From contig VZRR01010930.1 in assembly GCA_013398015.1 (NCBI GenBank), positions 62,001 through 126,000 on the forward strand: a stretch of DNA of 64,000 nt. The letters are read 5' to 3'. Made by a program: the position numbers and the translations under genes. Of the stretch, positions 26,269 to 38,600 are shown piece after piece; position 1 is the first letter of the stretch, and every line of letters starts with the position of its first letter. The DNA comes from Oreocharis arfaki (lineage: Eukaryota; Chordata; Aves; Passeriformes; Paramythiidae). The notes beneath the pieces are model-generated. The model had not been told where the DNA came from, made no database searches, and was given only the letters and a program-made list of their open reading frames with translations.

Positions 26269-27435
26269 GGGGCTGACGTCCTGCCCTGACTCAGTGGGGT
26301 CTGTCCCTCCACCCCTGTGGGTCCAGCTGGCCCCGTTGCCATCCCACACTGGCCCTGCAGGTCAGCAGCTCCGCAGCTGGGAGCGGGGTTGTGCAATTAA
26401 ACTTGCAAAGCACCAGCCCACACTCAGACGGCCCTATCTGATCCTCGATGAGCAACCAGGCTGACACACACCATTGATGGCTAGGGAGAGGGAAGGCAAA
26501 AATGACCAGCTTTGCTGCTTTCATTAAAATCATTCCGGGCCAGAGTTCTGGTCTCTGCCCTTCTTCTCGTGCCGCCCTCACAAAGGGGAATTTGAGCCAA
26601 GAGGAGCTGCTTGCCCTGCGGAGCAAAACCCAGGAGTTTGTACCAACACAAAGCAGCAGGAGACCCTTCCTTCACCTCGGCCTTTCGTTGCACTTCTGGG
26701 TATTCACTCAGCTTGGAGAGCACCAATTTTCTCAGACAGCGGACTGTGAAAAGCCTGTGAGGGCAAGAGGCACGCAGACCCCATCGATAATAACAACAAT
26801 CTTATTCAGCAGTCGTCCATAAATTGTTCCTGCCTCAAACACTGTTTATTCCAACGTACCTGAGTGTTCCTTGGCAACTGGAAAACTGGGCATCTTAAGG
26901 CTTCCAGGGCTGTCTTTGCCCTGGCCTTGTCCAACATTCAAACCCCTTCACAGCTTAGCACATTTTGGACCTTGCCCCACGCAGGCTGTACGGCTTTCCC
27001 TTCCCTCCCGGCTAATCCCTCCGCTCTCCTTTTCCAAAGCTTCCCCACAAACACGGCAACCCAAGGTTGGGAAGCAGCAGGAACAGGAGCACTGAGCTAA
27101 ATCTCCAAGTCCAGACCAGCCTCTCTGCTGGTTAGCTTTCCAGGGGAGGGGAATGTCTGTGAGATGAGGACAATCTTTGGGGGTTTTGACTGTCCAGTGC
27201 TGAGCACACGGACAAAATCCAAAATGCTGAGGGTTGCCATGAAGCATCAGCATTTTCCTGGCTATTCCCGGGGATAAACTTGAAACTTCTGGAGAGACAG
27301 CAAAGAAGGAAGGGGGAAAGTCTCCCTGGGTTGCTTTTAGTCATTAGAAGCGATCCTAAGCTGAAGGCACCTCGGCTGAGGCCTGCAACGTTGGCTTTGC
27401 CCACACATCCAGATCCCTTTAACAACCTGGATGTA
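26269..27435. other. Non-coding, nothing recognised
   Basis: GC-richer unique DNA with several overlapping short frames on both strands (for example 26291-26626 on - and 26502-26822 on +). Simultaneous opening of opposite frames and lack of domains argue against coding. Confidence 0.55.
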
Positions 27436-27439
27436 CACA

Positions 27440-27870
27440 ATCGCCTTTCAACCTAGAGCATTATATAACACTTCACATGGTTTTGCAAGGAGTGTACCAG
27501 GGAGTATTCGCGAGGAGCTGAGCCAAGAAGCTGTACAGACAGCAAGGCGTCTGTGTTGCCACTACAAAGTGGATGTTAATTACCTAAAACAATACATGTA
27601 ATAGGCGAAGAGAAAAATGCTCGGCGCTGCCTTGCCATACCCACTCATCTAGTGCATCTCTAACTGCACAGTTATTTAGCCTGCAGGGATCATAATTAGC
27701 TGCTTCATAAATTAATAAGGGAAAGGAGGAGGGAAGGGGGAAAGCTACCAGTGCAAGAATGGTGGGAAACTTTAGATAGGATGTTTCTCGAAGAATGTCG
27801 TTAGCAGGCATAATTGCTTCATTAAATAAAGGCACAGACAACTGCGCAGGGATCCTCTGTCCCTCGAGAG
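27440..27870. promoter_or_regulatory. Candidate enhancer or conserved non-coding element
   Basis: The stretch combines many developmental transcription-factor-like cores in about 400 bp: TAATTAC (27577-27583), TAATTAG (27693-27699), cataaattaataagg and cataattgcttcatt (TAATTG near 27811). It has no transposon similarity. A minus-strand frame (27584-28057) crosses it but has no domain. The non-repetitive, motif-dense texture is what vertebrate conserved non-coding elements usually look like. Confidence 0.3.
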
Positions 27871-28195
27871 AGAAGAGTTGGAAGTGTTGCTTGATAGGCA
27901 GCGTGTGGATCTGAGTTGAAGGACACCCTGGAGATGCCAGGCATGTGCCACCCTGTGCCCAGCATGGCAAAATTTCCCCCCAAATCCATGAAAAAGTGAT
28001 GTGTAATTGATGACCCCCCTCTAAGACCTTCCATCCATGGCACTCAGAGTGCTGCAAACAACAATTAGTGAAGTCTCGCAGGGCTTGTCACGAGCAGGGT
28101 GAAGACACCGTCCCTGTTAAGCAGATGGAGAAACTGAGGCAGGCAGTGGCACATCCTGCCCCAAGTCCCCTGGCAGGTCAGCATCAGGCCAGCCG

Positions 28196-28310
28196 CACCG
28201 ACCCAGCTGGGTGTAATGAACCTATTGGAATCCCATTTACATCTGTTAATTGCCAGTTCATAAAAACAATGGGGTTTATTTCCCCTGTTACGCAAAGAAT
28301 TTACAAGGTG
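28196..28310. promoter_or_regulatory. Candidate regulatory patch with SOX-type site
   Basis: AACAATGG at 28265-28272 fits the SOX core (AACAAT). Nearby are gtaatgaac and gttaattgcc. The patch may belong with the motif-rich stretch ending near 27870. This is inference from motifs only. Confidence 0.18.
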
Positions 28311-31300
28311 GGAGAAGCCTCTCCCCTCTCTGCCATCGGACACCAGCCCCATTTAGGGAATTAGCTGGTTCCAGGCTGGCAGCTGGGCGCGTTCACACAT
28401 CTTCACACACCATTAGCACAGCCCGGTTTAGAACCAGAGCCTCTTATGAGGCAGTGGAAATATCTCCAAAAGCCCAGGAGAAGGGACAGTGCTCCATCTG
28501 ACCGGAGGTGCTGCACCGCGTTCCTCCTTTCGTGGATTTTATCTTCACAGACTTCCACACTTTTAATCTGTTAATCCACAGCAACTCATCTTGGATCCAG
28601 AGCCTGCCTTTACGGGCTGTTTCTGCATATTTTTTTTTCCCTTAAAAGCCAGGCTTCTTGAATCACAGGGAGGTGAGGGATGTGCCTTGACTGTGCTCCA
28701 ACAGCGAGTCTCAATGATTCAAAGTCAGGAGTGGAATTCAGCTCCCAGGCTTCAAGGAAAACTGGGCCAAAAGGAAACTCTGCTTTTCCCATTCTCCCTT
28801 GGCCAGCTGAAAGTGAGGCAGATAGGAAGTATGTCCCACCCTGAGCAATGAGGAGAGTGCTTTTTAAAACTGCAGCTGGTCGGGTTTGGTGGCAATCAGC
28901 TTTCTGCAGGAATATGTGGGATTTCGGGAGAAAGGCATGCCGAGTATTTTCCACTTGATTTTAAAGTGTCCCCCGTGTGTGCTTGTTTGCATTCATCCCT
29001 GCTAAACACTTCATCTCCTGAGCTTCCTCCTCTTCCCTCAGTGCTGGGCTTGGCTTTTTTTTGCTGTTTTCAACTGTCTTTATGCTCTTCCTCCCTTTTC
29101 TCTTCCTGGCCAAGGCTCTGGCAGTTTCTCTAATGAAAACAGTTGCTTGCATGCAGAAAGTATTTTTGCTGTGCATTAAAACCTTACATTCTTTTTTTCC
29201 ACTCCCCTCCAGAATGCCCATTTTAGGATCGTGTGTCTCTTGCTTTATTTCCTGAGCTCCCCACGTGCTGCCCCACCATTACTCGGTTTTATCTTTGCAC
29301 TTCTCAGTGTCTAACCATGACTCTGTTCCTGACTGCTCTCTTTTCCCTTTTCCCCCCTTCTTCTTGGAGTTTCCTCTGCCTTCCCCAGCCCATCTCAAGC
29401 TTCCCATTGCCCTGGGAACCCAGGACACAACCTCACGTTTTTGCTTGCCCAGAAAAGTAACTTTCTTCCCACATTACTGAATCCAGCAGGGCCATTTGCA
29501 GATGCAGGATGGGATGCACCCGCCTGCCCATGAGTTAAACTTGTGGAAAGTGAGTGCTGGAATCTTACTCGAGGAAATTTCTGAGAGTCTCACTCTGTGG
29601 GACTGAATTTCTGTGGCTGACTCTCCCGGGCCCCTGCCTGGGTCTGCCCTCTCCCTTCCCCACGGAGGAAGGCTTGGAGAAAACCTTTCCATCAAGGACA
29701 GAGCTGGCAACAACAAACCTCTCCCCTCCCTCCCACCCCTTTTCTCATTATAAATTTCCATGGCACAATAAAGCATTTTCCAGCCAGGAGCAGTGCTGAA
29801 CGTACTGACAGAGCTAAATACGTCGAGCCCTTTAGATTTGGGGTTTTCTGCTCGGTTGGCTTCCTAAAACTGTTGAGTTCCAGTGGCAAAGTTCCCACTG
29901 ACTCCTGAGGGCCTTGGATTTCACCCTGTGTGTGGTTGGAGCATCTGTGACCCTGCCTTTGTGTGAAGCATGTCCTGATCAAGTTCCTAAAGGTAAACAA
30001 GCACGAGTGGCAAAATAAAACTTCCAAATCATTCCATCTATAATAATTAAATATTCATTTCTTGCAGTGCTGCAAAGTCTGTGAAGTATATCCTTTAAAA
30101 TAGATTTTCGTACTCTTAATGATGTTTTTCCATACAGCATCTGCTTTTTGCCCTGAGGATATTCGATCTCAGGTCTTTCACCCACCACAGAGGCAGTGCA
30201 GAGAGGTTTATGATAAGCAGGAACTTTTTCAAGATTCATTCTGCAAGCCCGAGTCGTTCCTTGACAGCAATGATAAGGAACCTGCAGCTTTCTGGGCTTG
30301 GAAAATCTCCTATATATATAAAAGCCTTGGAGTGGTTTAGGTCTAAGTAGCTCAGATTCCTGACTTCAGGCCTCATCTTAATTTCATATATTTAACTTAA
30401 TTGATTTCAATGGGCTTTTGATGACCTACAGGGGGGTAGGTGGGTCCGGCCTCCCATTTCTGTTTTGATGGTGCAGTGAGATTCCACAAGCACCCAGATA
30501 AATCCAGGTCTCTCTGTGAGCGTGAGTCATTCCCTGCGTGGTGAGAAGGTGAGCTCTGCTCTTCTCCTGGCATTCCCTGTGTGCCAGAGGTGAGCTGGAG
30601 TGAGATCAGGAGCTGTGGCATCATGCCAAGGATGCACCAAGACAAGAAATGGAGACACATGGGGGACACTCCCACAGGATCACCAGAGGACAAGAAATGA
30701 CCTTCCCGGAGCTGTCCCATTCCTTCATCCCCTCCTGGGAGGAGCTGGGGATAGCTCTGGCCGTGCCCTGCTGGTGTGACTCCCTCAGGAAAAGTGTCAG
30801 CTCTGTTCCCTGGGGATAAGAACAGTCCTGTGGGGATGGGTGCCATGGTCAGGAACTACATCTTAACCTTAATTAATAGCAACAATTATTAATTCTGGTG
30901 CCCACATGCATGAGGAATTCAATTCACTCTCCGGCAGTGTGGGGGATTTCAAACCCCTTTTTCTGGCCTTAAACTCCACTCAGGTCCAGCCTGCAGCAGC
31001 TGCCAGTTTTGCCTCCCAAGTCAGTGACAGAGTTGTAGCTCTTTACTCAACAATATCCCAAGTACCTGAGCAGCACTGACCTTATCACTCCAAAAGTTCC
31101 CCAGCAGGCAAAGCCTCTGTCAAATATAAATTCAAATTAATTTCAGGAGCTGTGAAACACGGACCTGTTGGACTCAGTGAAGCCCCAAGCATTTCATTCA
31201 CGCAAGCACAAGAGTAACCAACCCTTCCAAGTCCCAAGTTCTTGTGTGTGCAGCAATTCCAGTTGCTCTCAGGACAGGCACGTGTAAACACGGATTTCTG

Positions 31301-34300
31301 CCTGCTGACAGTGGTCCTGGAGTCGGGGAAATGGGCTTTCATTTCAGTCCTGGTGCTGCTGTGTGCCCCCTCTGCCCTTCTTCAGACCCTTGAGTGCAGC
31401 AGGATGAACATGACGCAGAGGCAAAGCGTGGCCTGAGTCCTTCTTCTTCTGCTGCCCGCCTGGCGATGTCAAATTTTGGGATGTTTCATTTGGTGATACC
31501 CCAAAAGGCTCCTGAAGTAGGAGGTGAATCAGGGACTGAGACCATGGTAAAGAATTCTGCATTTAGGGGGCATTGGTGCTTCTGTACAGCCAGGGGGAAA
31601 GGCTGAATCCCGCTGTTCTGGGATAATCCTCGGCCTTTCTGTGGAGCAGGAGAGTGCTCTGCATCCATCTGGAGAATGAGCTGGAGAACAAGGACCCTCC
31701 CAGCCCAGCTGTGCTCTCAGCCCCGATGTCAAACATCTCTTTGCACCCTGGAGAGTGACTTGCTGCCTCTGAGATCACAAAAGACCAGAGCTCTTTGCAT
31801 TTCTCTGCTGCCTCTGCCTCGGTGTTTTAAAGCACTTTACAAAGCTGCAGAAGGAGCCTCCAACTCTCCCTCCCCAGGAAATGCATGGCCTGCACTGGTG
31901 ACGCACTAAAAAATTAATTGGCTTCATTTAAGTCACACCACATCCTTGGCAGAGCTGTGGAAGGAACCTGGGAGACCTGGGGAGGGAATCTCTCCTCGGT
32001 CTGGGGGGTTTTAAGGGGCAGGAGGTTTCAGCAGCACAGAAACGTCCCTGGACTCTGCTAGTAAATAACTTTTGCATCTCCCTTGAGAGATGCAGCAGAT
32101 GACAGAACTACAAACAGGGATGAGAACCTCAATAGGGATGAAAAGCTTGTTGGGGAGGGGATTTCAGTAATGCCAAGGGCCAGCTGAGATGTTGGGTGAT
32201 TGTATTGCAAAATGGGGTTTGCCCCTGATGATCCAGAACTGCAGCACACGATTTTCCCAGGTCACACAGCTAAGGGCTCTGTGCCTCTCCCTCAAAAATG
32301 TTACTGAGTTTGTCTTATAATTCAGATAGATGGGGAAAAAAACGGAGTGGGAGACCAGAAAAAGGGAGCTGATGAGTCTCCCCTCACAGGAGATAGAAAG
32401 CTTTGCTCTCTATTGTGCATTTCTTGCAAAAAAAGGAAAATAAAAAAAGAGAATTGCAAGGTTAAAGAAGGCAAACTTAAATCTGAATCAAAACTTGAGC
32501 AAGCAGGACTTGAAAGAGAGTTTGTTCCTTTTATTTTTTCTTTCTTTTTTCCCTCCCTGGAGGGATCTTGGGTAAATAAAGCCTGGCCCAAACCCTCCTG
32601 CTCCAGAAACACGTTCTGAAGAAGGATGAAATCAACACGTTGAGGTGCTATTTATGTATTAATTAGCCAAATTAGCTGAGCCAGAAGCAATCATACAACT
32701 CTGAATGTCATTTGTGGCTTCTTGTGCCAGCCATGAGACGCCCATCTTTGACACTCAGCAGCCTCACACAAGGCTCTAAAGGGGAAATTAATTTCCTTTC
32801 CCCCCCCCCCCCTTTCTCCGGCCCAGGAAGCTCTTTTTTCTTTTTGTCTACTATTTTTTTTCCCTATTCTTTTTTCCCTTGTCGCCAAGATTTCTGACTC
32901 ACAGCCCAAGGAGCTGGTGTTAGTCACAAGCTATTTCCTGTTTTCCAGATAACCCCACGGGCTGAGGCTTCGTGGTCAACAGCACAACCAGGTGGACTGC
33001 AAGGTAGATGAGAACCAAGCAGTGGCATAAAACCTGCACATAACTGATTGTTTCATCCTCACAGGCGTCTTTTTGTGCTGCTGTTGTTGTTTTCTATAAA
33101 GGAAGGGCATTATTTCAAGGTTCTTTATATCCATAGATTTGTCTCCCGTGAGTTTTCCCACACAAACCGTGCCTTTGCTCGTGCTGCTCTCGGAGCAGGT
33201 TTGATCATCAGCTGCTCAGGGTGAAGTTCCTGCCTTGTTGCAAACCTCTCAAGGGAGAGGACCATGCCAGGCAGCAGGGAAAGGCTCAGAATGATTTGCT
33301 GCAAGCAGGGCACCACCTTTTCTCTGCCACAGCACTCCTCGCGGAATGTTTGCTTGGCAAATGCCAGCACGGAGTGGGGACGTTCCCCCACTCAAGGAGT
33401 TTCTGTCCAGGCTGCTTCAGCCCTCAGCTACTGCCAGCTAAAAATCAGATCCAGCCGATGCCAGCTCAGCAGGCAGAAAGAGGATTCCATCCCCATCATC
33501 AAGGAACCTGCTCGGGTCAAGGAGAGCCCTGGGTTGCAGTCAGAATCGCCCTGAAATGGATCCCACATGGAATTTTATGGGTGCCACATGAAGTGTGGGC
33601 ACTGATCAGCTCAACTCCACCTCTTTTCCTGCTCCCTGCTCAGCTCTGACCTCGTGGCCAGACTGGCGGTGCCCGAGGGTGTGATCACACCTTGGGCACT
33701 CATCTCTACATTGCTCGGGTTTTTAACACGAAATCAAGGCTCCCTGAGCTCCTGCTGCCCTCCCAGGCACGTGTCCAGAGCCGGGACTGAAATCCAGGCT
33801 GTCACAGCCACCAGTTACACAGACAGCAAAATCAGAGCTCCCTCAGGAGCATTGGCACCTCTGACTCGCACTGGGAGCTGCGGGGAGGAGATGTTGGCCC
33901 TGATTTATTGCTGTGCGTGTCGATTGCAAGTCTGCGGCGCTTTCTTTCCAAAATACCTTCATTTTCAAGTGTACTGGCACACGTGTCCCCACCCTTGGAA
34001 GTGCAGCTGGCTCGGGGGGAGAAGATGTTGCCGTTTTCAAGCAAGTTGCAGCATTAAGCAACCACTTCGGATAAGAAGACAACAAGATTTTACCTAAAAG
34101 GAGATCTGAGAGCAGGAGGCAATTATGCAAATTGCCATTGGAACGGGATTACTCAGGCTGGAGCCATTTACTGCAGCCTGGGCTGGGCGGTGGGATGTGC
34201 CAGGGGCAGCGGGGCTGCCCTGTCCCGGGATTTGCCACTGCCTGTCCCTGGGCGATGCCCCTGCTGCGGGCACAGCACAGAGGGAGCTGGCACCAGCTCA

Positions 34301-35194
34301 GGCTCTGCTGGACAGGGCAGCAGCACTCCCTGTGCTCCCCATCCTCATCTCCTTCACCAGGGAACGACCAAGGGATTTTAAAACGTGCAGGACAAGAAAT
34401 CCTGTGGGAAGAAGGGGAAGAGAATGAGCTGGAGCATTGCTGAGCCGGCCAGGACTTGGTTTAGTTTTTGGAAGGAAGGTCCCAGCGTGTTTTCGTGGCT
34501 GTGCCCAGGCAGATTTAAAGGGTTTTGCACCATCCAGCTCTATCCAAAAGTGCTGCTGTATATGGAGAAAAAGGCTCCACTGGAAAGCTGGGTTCTTCCC
34601 AGAAGGGAAACACCCTCGTGGCTGTCATCTCTGGATGCTGTTTTTGGTATAACTCACCCAGCATTCCCTGAGCTGCTCGTTTGGGGATTCAGTCGTGATG
34701 AATCTTCCTGAACGTTTCTGGGTTTTGAAGAGAAAAAAAATAATATCAATGAGAGATGACTTCATAGCTACCTTAAAATAGAAGGAATGGATAGAAACTC
34801 GTTAAGCTCATAAATGTGGGATAATATGTGCTGAAAGTAATTGTTATCATCAAATGTGGTTAAAATTAGTCACCAGCAAGTTAAAACTAAGCCTTACATC
34901 CAGGTTCCTTGCTGAAATGCTCTTGCTACTGTGTGAAGTGCAGAATGAAAGAGCAAGTACAGGAAAAAACTTCCTCAGTGGTTTGGCTTTTTTGGGACAA
35001 TGCTCACAGAGCAGAGAATTTCACACGCAGGCAGCGGGAAAGGTCAGAGAAACTTCAGCTTCTGACCTCGGCCAAAAGCAGGGAGAACAAAATGAAGATT
35101 ATCAAATCTTAAAATGCTGATGGCAATTGGGCTGTTCAAGCCATCCATTACTGCCTCTGCAATTGGGCCTTTTGTGCTTTAAACCCTTCTCCAG
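28311..35194. other. Long non-coding stretch, no gene recognised
   Basis: About 6.9 kb without any recognisable gene, RNA or clear transposon. It includes a 13-base C run at 32800-32812, T-rich patches near 32520-32570 and 32830-32880, and a TATATATATAAAAG stretch near 30311 with no supporting gene. GC rises around 34150-34350. Numerous 60-150 codon frames overlap on both strands and none shows a domain. It includes an AT-rich patch near 32640-32700 with attaattagcc cores. Confidence 0.5.
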
Positions 35195-35640
35195 ATCACA
35201 GAATTATGGAATCATTTAGGTTGGAAAAAACCCCTTAAGGTCGTCAAGTCCAGCCTCTAACCCAGCACTGCCAGCACCACCCCTGAACTGTCTCTGAGTG
35301 CCACAGCTGCAGAGCTTCTGATCCCTGCAGGGATGGCAACTCCACCACTTCCCTGGGCAGCCCATTCCAGTGCTTGACAACCATTTCCATGAAGGAATTG
35401 TTGGTAATATCCAATCTAAACCTCCCCTGGCACAACCTGAAGCTGTTTCCTCTTGTCCTGTTCCTTGTTACTTGGGAGAAGACACCGGCACCACCTTCCT
35501 GCCCCTCCTGTCAGGGAGTTGTGCAGAGCCACAAGGTCCCCCCTGAGCCTCCTTTTCTCCAGGCTGAGCCCCTTTCCCAGCTCCCTCAGCTGCTCCAGCT
35601 CCTCCCAGCTCCATTCCCTTCCCTGGACACCCTCCAGGCG
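35195..35640 (-). mobile_element. CR1 LINE, 5'-truncated ~450-bp copy
   Basis: The + strand gives the complement of CR1: atcacagaattatggaatca, then ttaggttggaaaaaacccct, aatatccaatctaaacctcc, gtttcctcttgtcctgttcc, and ctccttttctccaggctgag near the 5' side. The copy therefore points to the minus strand. It belongs to a different CR1 variant from the 16348 and 49376 copies, with a distinct block after the terminal segment. The overlapping frames at 35244-35884 are not host genes. Confidence 0.95.
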
Positions 35641-38600
35641 GGTCACCCCATCAGAGCAGATCAGAGCTCAGTCCTTGGGGTACCAGCTGCAACAGAGACA
35701 ACCCAAATCATTAGAAAACAGGAAAACTGAGTTTTATTTTTTGGTCCAAGCCCTCCCACCCATGTCCTTTGTCATCCTCAACACTTTTAAGGTTTCAGCT
35801 GTCATGGATTTCTGTTCCTGTGAGCTGTGCACGTGCTGTGGGACGTTTGCTCTCCCATCCCCTGACAGACCCGGGCACACCTGAGGCTGAACTCACAGAA
35901 AAAATGAGATTGTTCTAAAGTGTCTGTCTGCCAGAGCTTCATTAAGTTAAAAGGGGAACAATTATACCTTACCTTGCACCAGGAAGGGCAGGTACAAAGC
36001 TTGATCCTGCAGTGTTTTGGATGGGATCCTTGGAAATCTCTAGATTCTGAGTGGAAATGACTCTGGGAGCTTTTCTAAGTGCTTTTGCTGTAAAAGAGTG
36101 ATTTGCACATAATCAAAGCCTCTTAAACACCCAGACTGGCTGCCCTGAGGAGACTCCTTTAACGTGCTGCTTTCATACCCTGCTCAGAACTGCACAAACC
36201 AAATCCCCAAATGATGAATCCAGTGTGATGTGAATATTGACAGACTCTGCTAATCACTCATGGGTGCTTGTCATCTGGGGCTTAAAAACCCCCAACCCCC
36301 CACCACAAACGGGATTCTCCTCAGTCCTCTCCTGACAGAAAGTTTTGTCCCAAGTGAGGAACGACTCCCCAGCTTATTGAAGGACTCCCACACGAGCAAG
36401 GAAAACCACCGAGGTTTTGTGAGAAGTTCCCTCACGGTGTTGCCTCCACTGAAAATCAGAGTTTGCAGGCCCAGGAGTTGGCTCCAGTTTTTCCTCTGGT
36501 GTCCCCCTGCAATTTTGGCAGCTAAAATTCTGTCAGAATGGAAGCACTCAGGGCAGCCACTGAGTGAGGGTAAAATCAGAGTCAGAGAAAGGCAGACAAA
36601 GCCTCGTTCTTAACCTGCCCGAGGAAAACTGGGACCTCTGGGAAACACATCTCTGAATCCTGCCCGTGCCACTCTGGTTGTGGCAAAAATCTTCTTAAAC
36701 TCACAAACCCACACAGAACCCAGCAAGAAAAGCAGCATGGTCAGTGTGTGATGGATAATTTCAGGGTGCTGGGGAAGCTGTTGGTTTTGTAGGTAGCAAT
36801 TTGCAGCTGTACGTTGCACTTATACAAGGGAGAAAAATGTTATTCTCCCTCTCCAAAGATAATCTTTTGCTGCTTGGGGTTAGGTTGGTGTAGTCCTAAA
36901 TCTCAGTGAATGTAGCTGCAATTTAATAAAACTCCAGAGGTGATCTCGTTTTATCAGCCTTCATCTGTAATTAAGGCATTTAATATTCAAACTCTTTGAT
37001 GTCATGTCATCTTTGAAACATAAATAAGAAGTTTGTCTCCATCTTCGAAATGAAGATAAATGAGTTGGAAGGGCAAGTCCCCAGAGAAACTTTTAAAAGC
37101 TATTTGGGTATTTTAATAGCTACCAAAAAGAAATTAAAAAAAAATATAACAGCCCTGATGTTAAAAAACACAGTGGTAGGAAGTTTAAACCAGTTTTATA
37201 GGAAGTGAGCAAGACAAGGAGAAACCTGGACATAGGCAGGTTTGGGACTGTTTGTTGTTGGGTTTTTTAGGTCCAGCTGATTTGTTTGTAGTGAAATGAA
37301 TTGCCAGTCACCCTCCCCGTTGCTATCAGGTGGCAAAACAAGTCCTGGCACCCCGTGGGGCTGTGCCCGATGTGCTGAGATACCCAGGACACCCCGTGTG
37401 GCTCTGCCCCAATGTTTAATAGGAAAAGCAGTGGGAATGTGGCACCCACCTGCCCCAAATGCTGGCTTTGGATGGAGCTCCACACGAGATGTCTGAGGAA
37501 AAAGGGGCCCTCTCTGTCCAAGGCTGGGCAGAGACCGTCCCATGGGATCTGTGCTTTGGGAAATGCCCTCCTCACCCCTTTTCCTCCCCTCACCTGCCCC
37601 TGGAGGGAGTCTCACCCAGGTCAAGCTGGAAATCTCTACCAGCAGACCCAAGGGCTCCAGACCTCCCTGTCCTTCCTGCTCCCATGGCTCAGCCACACCA
37701 TCCTCCTTCACTCCCACTCACAGGCACTCAAGGATGTGCAGTTTCTTTCCTGCCATCACTCTTCCCTTCAAACTTGTCAGAAATCTCTCATGTTCTTCTG
37801 GCTCCAGGCCCACTTCCACCCTCTTCATCCCTCTGCTGAGATCCCTGGAGCTCAGCCAGCTGGGATGGGAGCTCTCCTCCTGCCTGCTCAGGATTGGAAC
37901 GTGCACACGTTGGAGTTTGTTTTATTCCCAAAGCCTCATTGGAGGGTTGGAGGCAGCGGCGTGTAGGAGGGCAGGAACACAAATCCTGTTATTTGTAGGT
38001 TCAGAGCGCTGCGTGGGAGGAAGATACAGAAATCCCATTAGTCATGAATAAGATTTTAGAACAGATTCCTTAGGCAAGACTTGGAAAAGCTCTTCCTGGC
38101 TGCCTTCTGATGGTGTTTAGGTCTTCCACTGCCCCACCACTCCGTGGCCAGTCAGGCTGTGTGAGTGCCCTCTCCTCTTCCTCCCTTGCACCACAGACTT
38201 CCCTTCATTTCTGCTTTGAACCATGCAGAATTCATCTCAATCAGCAAAAATTTGCCACTGTCATTAATTAAATCGAGAAACTGAAGCAGCAACATTTGCA
38301 TTAAGGCCTTGCTCTGAGCTCTGCACTATGGTCTGCTCAGATCCTCTTTTATCCCTAATTGATGGATAATTCTTCCTGCCCCAAACTTTGAATTTCCAGG
38401 TGCAAACTGGAAAAGTTTCCAGGACTAAACTGGTTCTTGGAGTTAAAGGGAAAAAAGCCAATATCCAGAACTTCTGATCCTCTGAGGATCTGGCCTCTTT
38501 TAGATGTTTTAAAGCACTCGGCTAAATTTTTACGTGACTGTGCATTCCTCTCTCCTGAACACAAGCTGAGGTGATTGATTGGAGCACAATTAATCACAGC

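Noticed and set aside
30311..30324. TATATATATAAAAG as a TATA box
   Set aside because: It is part of a TA repeat, and no initiation-favourable open frame or other promoter feature follows.
37412..37966. 184-codon + frame
   Set aside because: Three different phases are open here at once in a GC-rich patch. No domain or splice site supports it.
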